A model generated the notes under the pieces. That model saw only the letters and a list, made by a program, of their open reading frames with translations. It did no database searches and had not been told where the DNA came from. From an uncultured Eubacteriales bacterium (GTDB lineage: Bacteria; Bacillota; Clostridia; Peptostreptococcales; Anaerovoracaceae): a stretch of DNA of 6,602 nucleotides. Below, in pieces: positions 4,333 through 6,602 of this stretch. Positions within the stretch are counted from its first letter, which is position 1; each line of letters begins with the position of its first letter. Made by a program: the position numbers and the translations under genes. The stretch covers positions 1 through 6,602 of the forward strand of contig UQMQ01000127.1 of NCBI GenBank assembly GCA_900542245.1, given 5' to 3'.

Positions 4333-6196
4333 AGATCCCCTCCATCGGACAAGCCACTTTTTGATTCATGCCGCAGCCGACACAGCCGTATCGGCAATCG
4401 CGCGTTGTCTGAGCCGCAAGCGCCTTTTCGCTCTCCAGCTTAAGAAACTTTTTCGTGATCCCGCTGTCGATGATATCCCATGGCAGGATTTCATCGTAAG
4501 AACGCTGCCTTGTGGTATAGAAATCGACATTGATGCCACTCTTTGCGAAAGCCGTCTCCCAGCCTTCGCGGTTAAAATATTCCGTCCAGCCGTCCAGTCT
4601 GCAGCCTGCCCGGAACGCCTCATACAGGAGCCTGCTGCATCTGCGGTCGCCTCTCGCAAAAACAGCCTCATAAGCGCTGGTCTGATTATCGTGATAATGG
4701 AAGGTCACACCTTTCAACTTTTTGAGACGCTCCGCCAGATAATTGTGCTTTTCCGCAAACATCTCCGGGGTATCCTGCGCCATCCACTGGAACGGCGTAT
4801 GCGCCTTTGGCACAAAGTTGGAGACGCTGACCGTCAGGCTAAAACGTCCGCCTTTCGGTCCGTTCACCTTGTAATTAAGCTCTCGTATGTTCCTTGCGAT
4901 CTCGACAATGCCGTCAAGATCTTCGTAAGTCTCTGTCGGCAGTCCAATCATAAAATACAGCTTGATATGTTTCCAGCCAAGCTCCAGCGCCTGCTCGATT
5001 GACTGATAAATATCGCTTTCTGTCACGCCCTTGTTGATGACGTCCCGCAGTCTTTGCGTGCCCGCCTCCGGCGCGTAGGTCAGCCCGGACTTTTTATATT
5101 CCTGAATCCGGTTGAGCACATCGAAAGCGAACTTGTCAACCCGAAGAGACGGCAAGGATAACGATATATTTTCCCTTTTCGTATAGTCAATCAGCGCCAT
5201 CGTGAGCGCCTCAAAGCAGGAATGATCACTAGTGGACAAGGATAATAAAGAAAGTTCATCGTTTCCGGTGTTTTTGAGCTGTTTCTCCGCAAGCTGCAGG
5301 ATCTTATCCTTGGAGCGCTCCCGCACCGGACGATAGATCATACCGGCCTGACAAAAGCGGCAGCCGCGCGTACAGCCGCGGAAGGTCTCCACGACAGAAC
5401 GGTCGTGCACCGCCTCCACGATTGGAATGACGGGCTCTACCGGGAAATCTACCGTTTCAATCTCCGGCAGAATCGCCCTGCACACAGGCAGTGGTGCGCC
5501 CTCATAAAGTTTACATAATTTTTTTATCGTACCATCTTCGGCGTAAACGACATCATAAAAGCGCGGGACATAAACGCCCTTCAATTGACAGGCCTCTCTG
5601 AGAAAGCCTTCTTTGGTCGTGATCCCGTTCTGCTTGCATTCGATGTATTTTTGCACCAGCGCCGGCAGCGCCTGTTCGCCGTCACCGATCAGAAACAGAT
5701 CGACAAAATCCGCGAGCGGCTCCGGATTGAATGCGCAAGGACCGCCCGCGATGACTAGCGGGAATTCCTCTCCGCGCGCCTTTGCATAGACAGGCATACC
5801 GGCAAGCTCCAACATGTTCAGAATCGTTGTAAAGGACATTTCATACTGCAGCGTAAAGCCGACAAAATCCATCTCCACAAGCGGCGTTTTGGTCTCCAAT
5901 GTCATCAGCGGCATCTGCTCCTGCCGCATCAGCGCTTCCATATCTCCTGCAGGTGCAAAAACACGCTCGCAATAGATATTTTCCTGTTTGTTCAGCTGAT
6001 GGTACAGGATCTGCAGTCCGAGGTAAGACATGCCGATCTCATAAAGATCCGGGAAAGCAAACGCGAACCGCGCATCGACCTTTTGCGGATCCTTCTGTGC
6101 AGAGAAAAGCTCTCCGCCGATATAGCGTCCGGGTTTTTCCACACGCTTTAATAAGGTATCTAATTGATACTGTGTGTTCATCTCTTTCATTGTCAT
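4322..6196 (-). CDS. B12-binding-like/radical SAM protein, TIGR03960 family
   Basis: A 624-residue iron-sulfur enzyme of unknown substrate. Residues 1-40 are the conserved start (LLKRVEKPGRYIGGEL). About 41-190 resemble a cobalamin-binding-like fold (FAFPDLYEIGMSYLGLQ, VIAGGPCAFNPEP, FLIGDGE). About 265-500 are the radical SAM core with CxxxCxxC at Cys275, Cys279 and Cys282 (RGCTRGCRFCQAG), expected to hold the 4Fe-4S cluster that cleaves S-adenosylmethionine; LTYAPEAGTQRLRDVINKG and IKLYFMIGLPTE are further core motifs. The C-terminus has a second cysteine cluster (Cys601, 605, 608, 616) that could bind a metal. I chose the ATG at 6196, whose ATGA overlaps the stop of the HD gene. The ATG at 6190 is equally possible, with AGAAAG 6 nt upstream, and a start at 6244 would add 16 residues inside the HD gene. 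The DUF2344 partner follows directly. Confidence 0.93.
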   Translation of the reverse strand: MTMKEMNTQYQLDTLLKRVEKPGRYIGGELFSAQKDPQKVDARFAFAFPDLYEIGMSYLGLQILYHQLNKQENIYCERVFAPAGDMEALMRQEQMPLMTLETKTPLVEMDFVGFTLQYEMSFTTILNMLELAGMPVYAKARGEEFPLVIAGGPCAFNPEPLADFVDLFLIGDGEQALPALVQKYIECKQNGITTKEGFLREACQLKGVYVPRFYDVVYAEDGTIKKLCKLYEGAPLPVCRAILPEIETVDFPVEPVIPIVEAVHDRSVVETFRGCTRGCRFCQAGMIYRPVRERSKDKILQLAEKQLKNTGNDELSLLSLSTSDHSCFEALTMALIDYTKRENISLSLPSLRVDKFAFDVLNRIQEYKKSGLTYAPEAGTQRLRDVINKGVTESDIYQSIEQALELGWKHIKLYFMIGLPTETYEDLDGIVEIARNIRELNYKVNGPKGGRFSLTVSVSNFVPKAHTPFQWMAQDTPEMFAEKHNYLAERLKKLKGVTFHYHDNQTSAYEAVFARGDRRCSRLLYEAFRAGCRLDGWTEYFNREGWETAFAKSGINVDFYTTRQRSYDEILPWDIIDSGITKKFLKLESEKALAAQTTRDCRYGCVGCGMNQKVACPMEGIYGK

Positions 6197-6602
6197 CTTT
6201 CTGTTGTTTCTGTTTCCGCGAGAAATAGGCTGTCGATCGCGCATCCCAAAACAGCCTCCATTTCATCGAGCAGCCCTCTTGTCTGCTGCTTTGCTTTTAA
6301 AATCGCCTCTGTCGCCAGCGCATGGTTCTCATTTTTGTGCAGAATATAATCAAACCGCTTGTCCAGCCCGACATACCGTTCTTCAATCACCAGGCGGTCA
6401 GCCAGGCATACGAGATCACATTCCGTCAGCTCGTCCATATGAGATACCAGCGTATAATACATGTGATGGCGGATAATATCTGCCTCATCCCGGTAGCCAA
6501 GCTTCTGCAAAATATCTGCAGCAACCCCGCCATGATCCTCCTGCGTTCTGGCAACGTCGTGCACCAGACCGGCGCCCTTGAGCAGCGCAAGATCAAAATG
6601 AC
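6193..6602 (-). CDS. HD-domain phosphohydrolase, C-terminal part (cut by window edge)
   Basis: The visible 135 residues (upstream codons outside the window) form the end of an HD-type metal-dependent phosphohydrolase domain: LLKGAGLVHDVART with the His-Asp pair at visible residues 14-15, a downstream His pair (IIRHHMYYT, 45-46), and the last metal ligand Asp68 in VCLADRLV. The frame stays open through the GTG at 6564, so that is not the real start. The sequence after the Asp (IEERYVGLDKRFDYIL) resembles the HD tail of fusions with a MobA/MocA-like nucleotidyltransferase, as found in clostridial molybdenum-hydroxylase gene clusters. That fusion cannot be confirmed because the N-terminus is outside the window. 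The gene ends in an ATGA overlap with the radical SAM gene, so the two are co-translated. The substrate is unknown. Confidence 0.8.
   Translation of the reverse strand, partial: HFDLALLKGAGLVHDVARTQEDHGGVAADILQKLGYRDEADIIRHHMYYTLVSHMDELTECDLVCLADRLVIEERYVGLDKRFDYILHKNENHALATEAILKAKQQTRGLLDEMEAVLGCAIDSLFLAETETTER

Noticed and set aside
4199..5002. 267-codon plus-strand ORF antisense to the radical SAM gene
   Set aside because: It overlaps highly conserved radical SAM and DUF2344 codons on the other strand and shows no family features.

Overview
The window looks like chromosomal DNA of an endospore-forming, probably anaerobic member of the Firmicutes (Clostridia). This rests on spoIVB and spo0A lying next to each other, a Spo0A with the family's signature DNA-binding helix, strong AAAGGAGG-type ribosome binding sites, and a radical SAM/DUF2344 gene pair common in clostridia. 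Base composition is moderate, with AT-rich intergenic gaps. I cannot name the species. Every convincing gene is on the minus strand, so transcription runs from high to low coordinates. I see no mobile element, CRISPR array, tRNA or rRNA.

Right part (6602 to 3652), a tightly packed translational unit: the C-terminal HD-type phosphohydrolase domain of a protein cut by the window edge (it resembles the HD tail of MobA-like nucleotidyltransferase fusions); a B12-binding/radical SAM protein of the TIGR03960 type, joined to it by an ATGA stop/start overlap; and a DUF2344 (TIGR03936, radical SAM-linked) protein whose start overlaps the radical SAM stop by 11 bp.

Middle (3651 to 2876): a short gap with a TTGACA promoter and a perfect 17-bp palindrome over its -10 and spacer, then comEA, a membrane-anchored DNA receptor with SLBB and helix-hairpin-helix domains.

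Left-middle (2875 to 1184), a sporulation pair: a small membrane-anchored protein with an acidic linker and a BofC-like C-terminal domain, followed 16 nt later by spoIVB, the PDZ/S55 serine protease that signals from forespore to mother cell in Bacillus. A near-consensus forespore sigma-G promoter precedes the pair. A BofC-like gene directly upstream of spoIVB is a sensible protease/regulator arrangement, since BofC restrains SpoIVB in Bacillus subtilis.

Left part (1183 to 1): a 214-nt AT-rich gap with candidate regulatory structure (inverted repeats, a possible promoter, a possible leader ORF whose SD is brought near its start by a hairpin), then spo0A, the master sporulation response regulator, closed by a strong intrinsic terminator. 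Beyond it, the last 100 bases carry small inverted repeats and at most the first codons of an unidentified ORF.

No wholly new system is evident. The most interesting items are the BofC-like/SpoIVB pair with its putative sigma-G promoter, the unusual spo0A leader, the comEA palindrome, and the uncharacterised radical SAM/DUF2344 pair coupled to an HD-domain enzyme.
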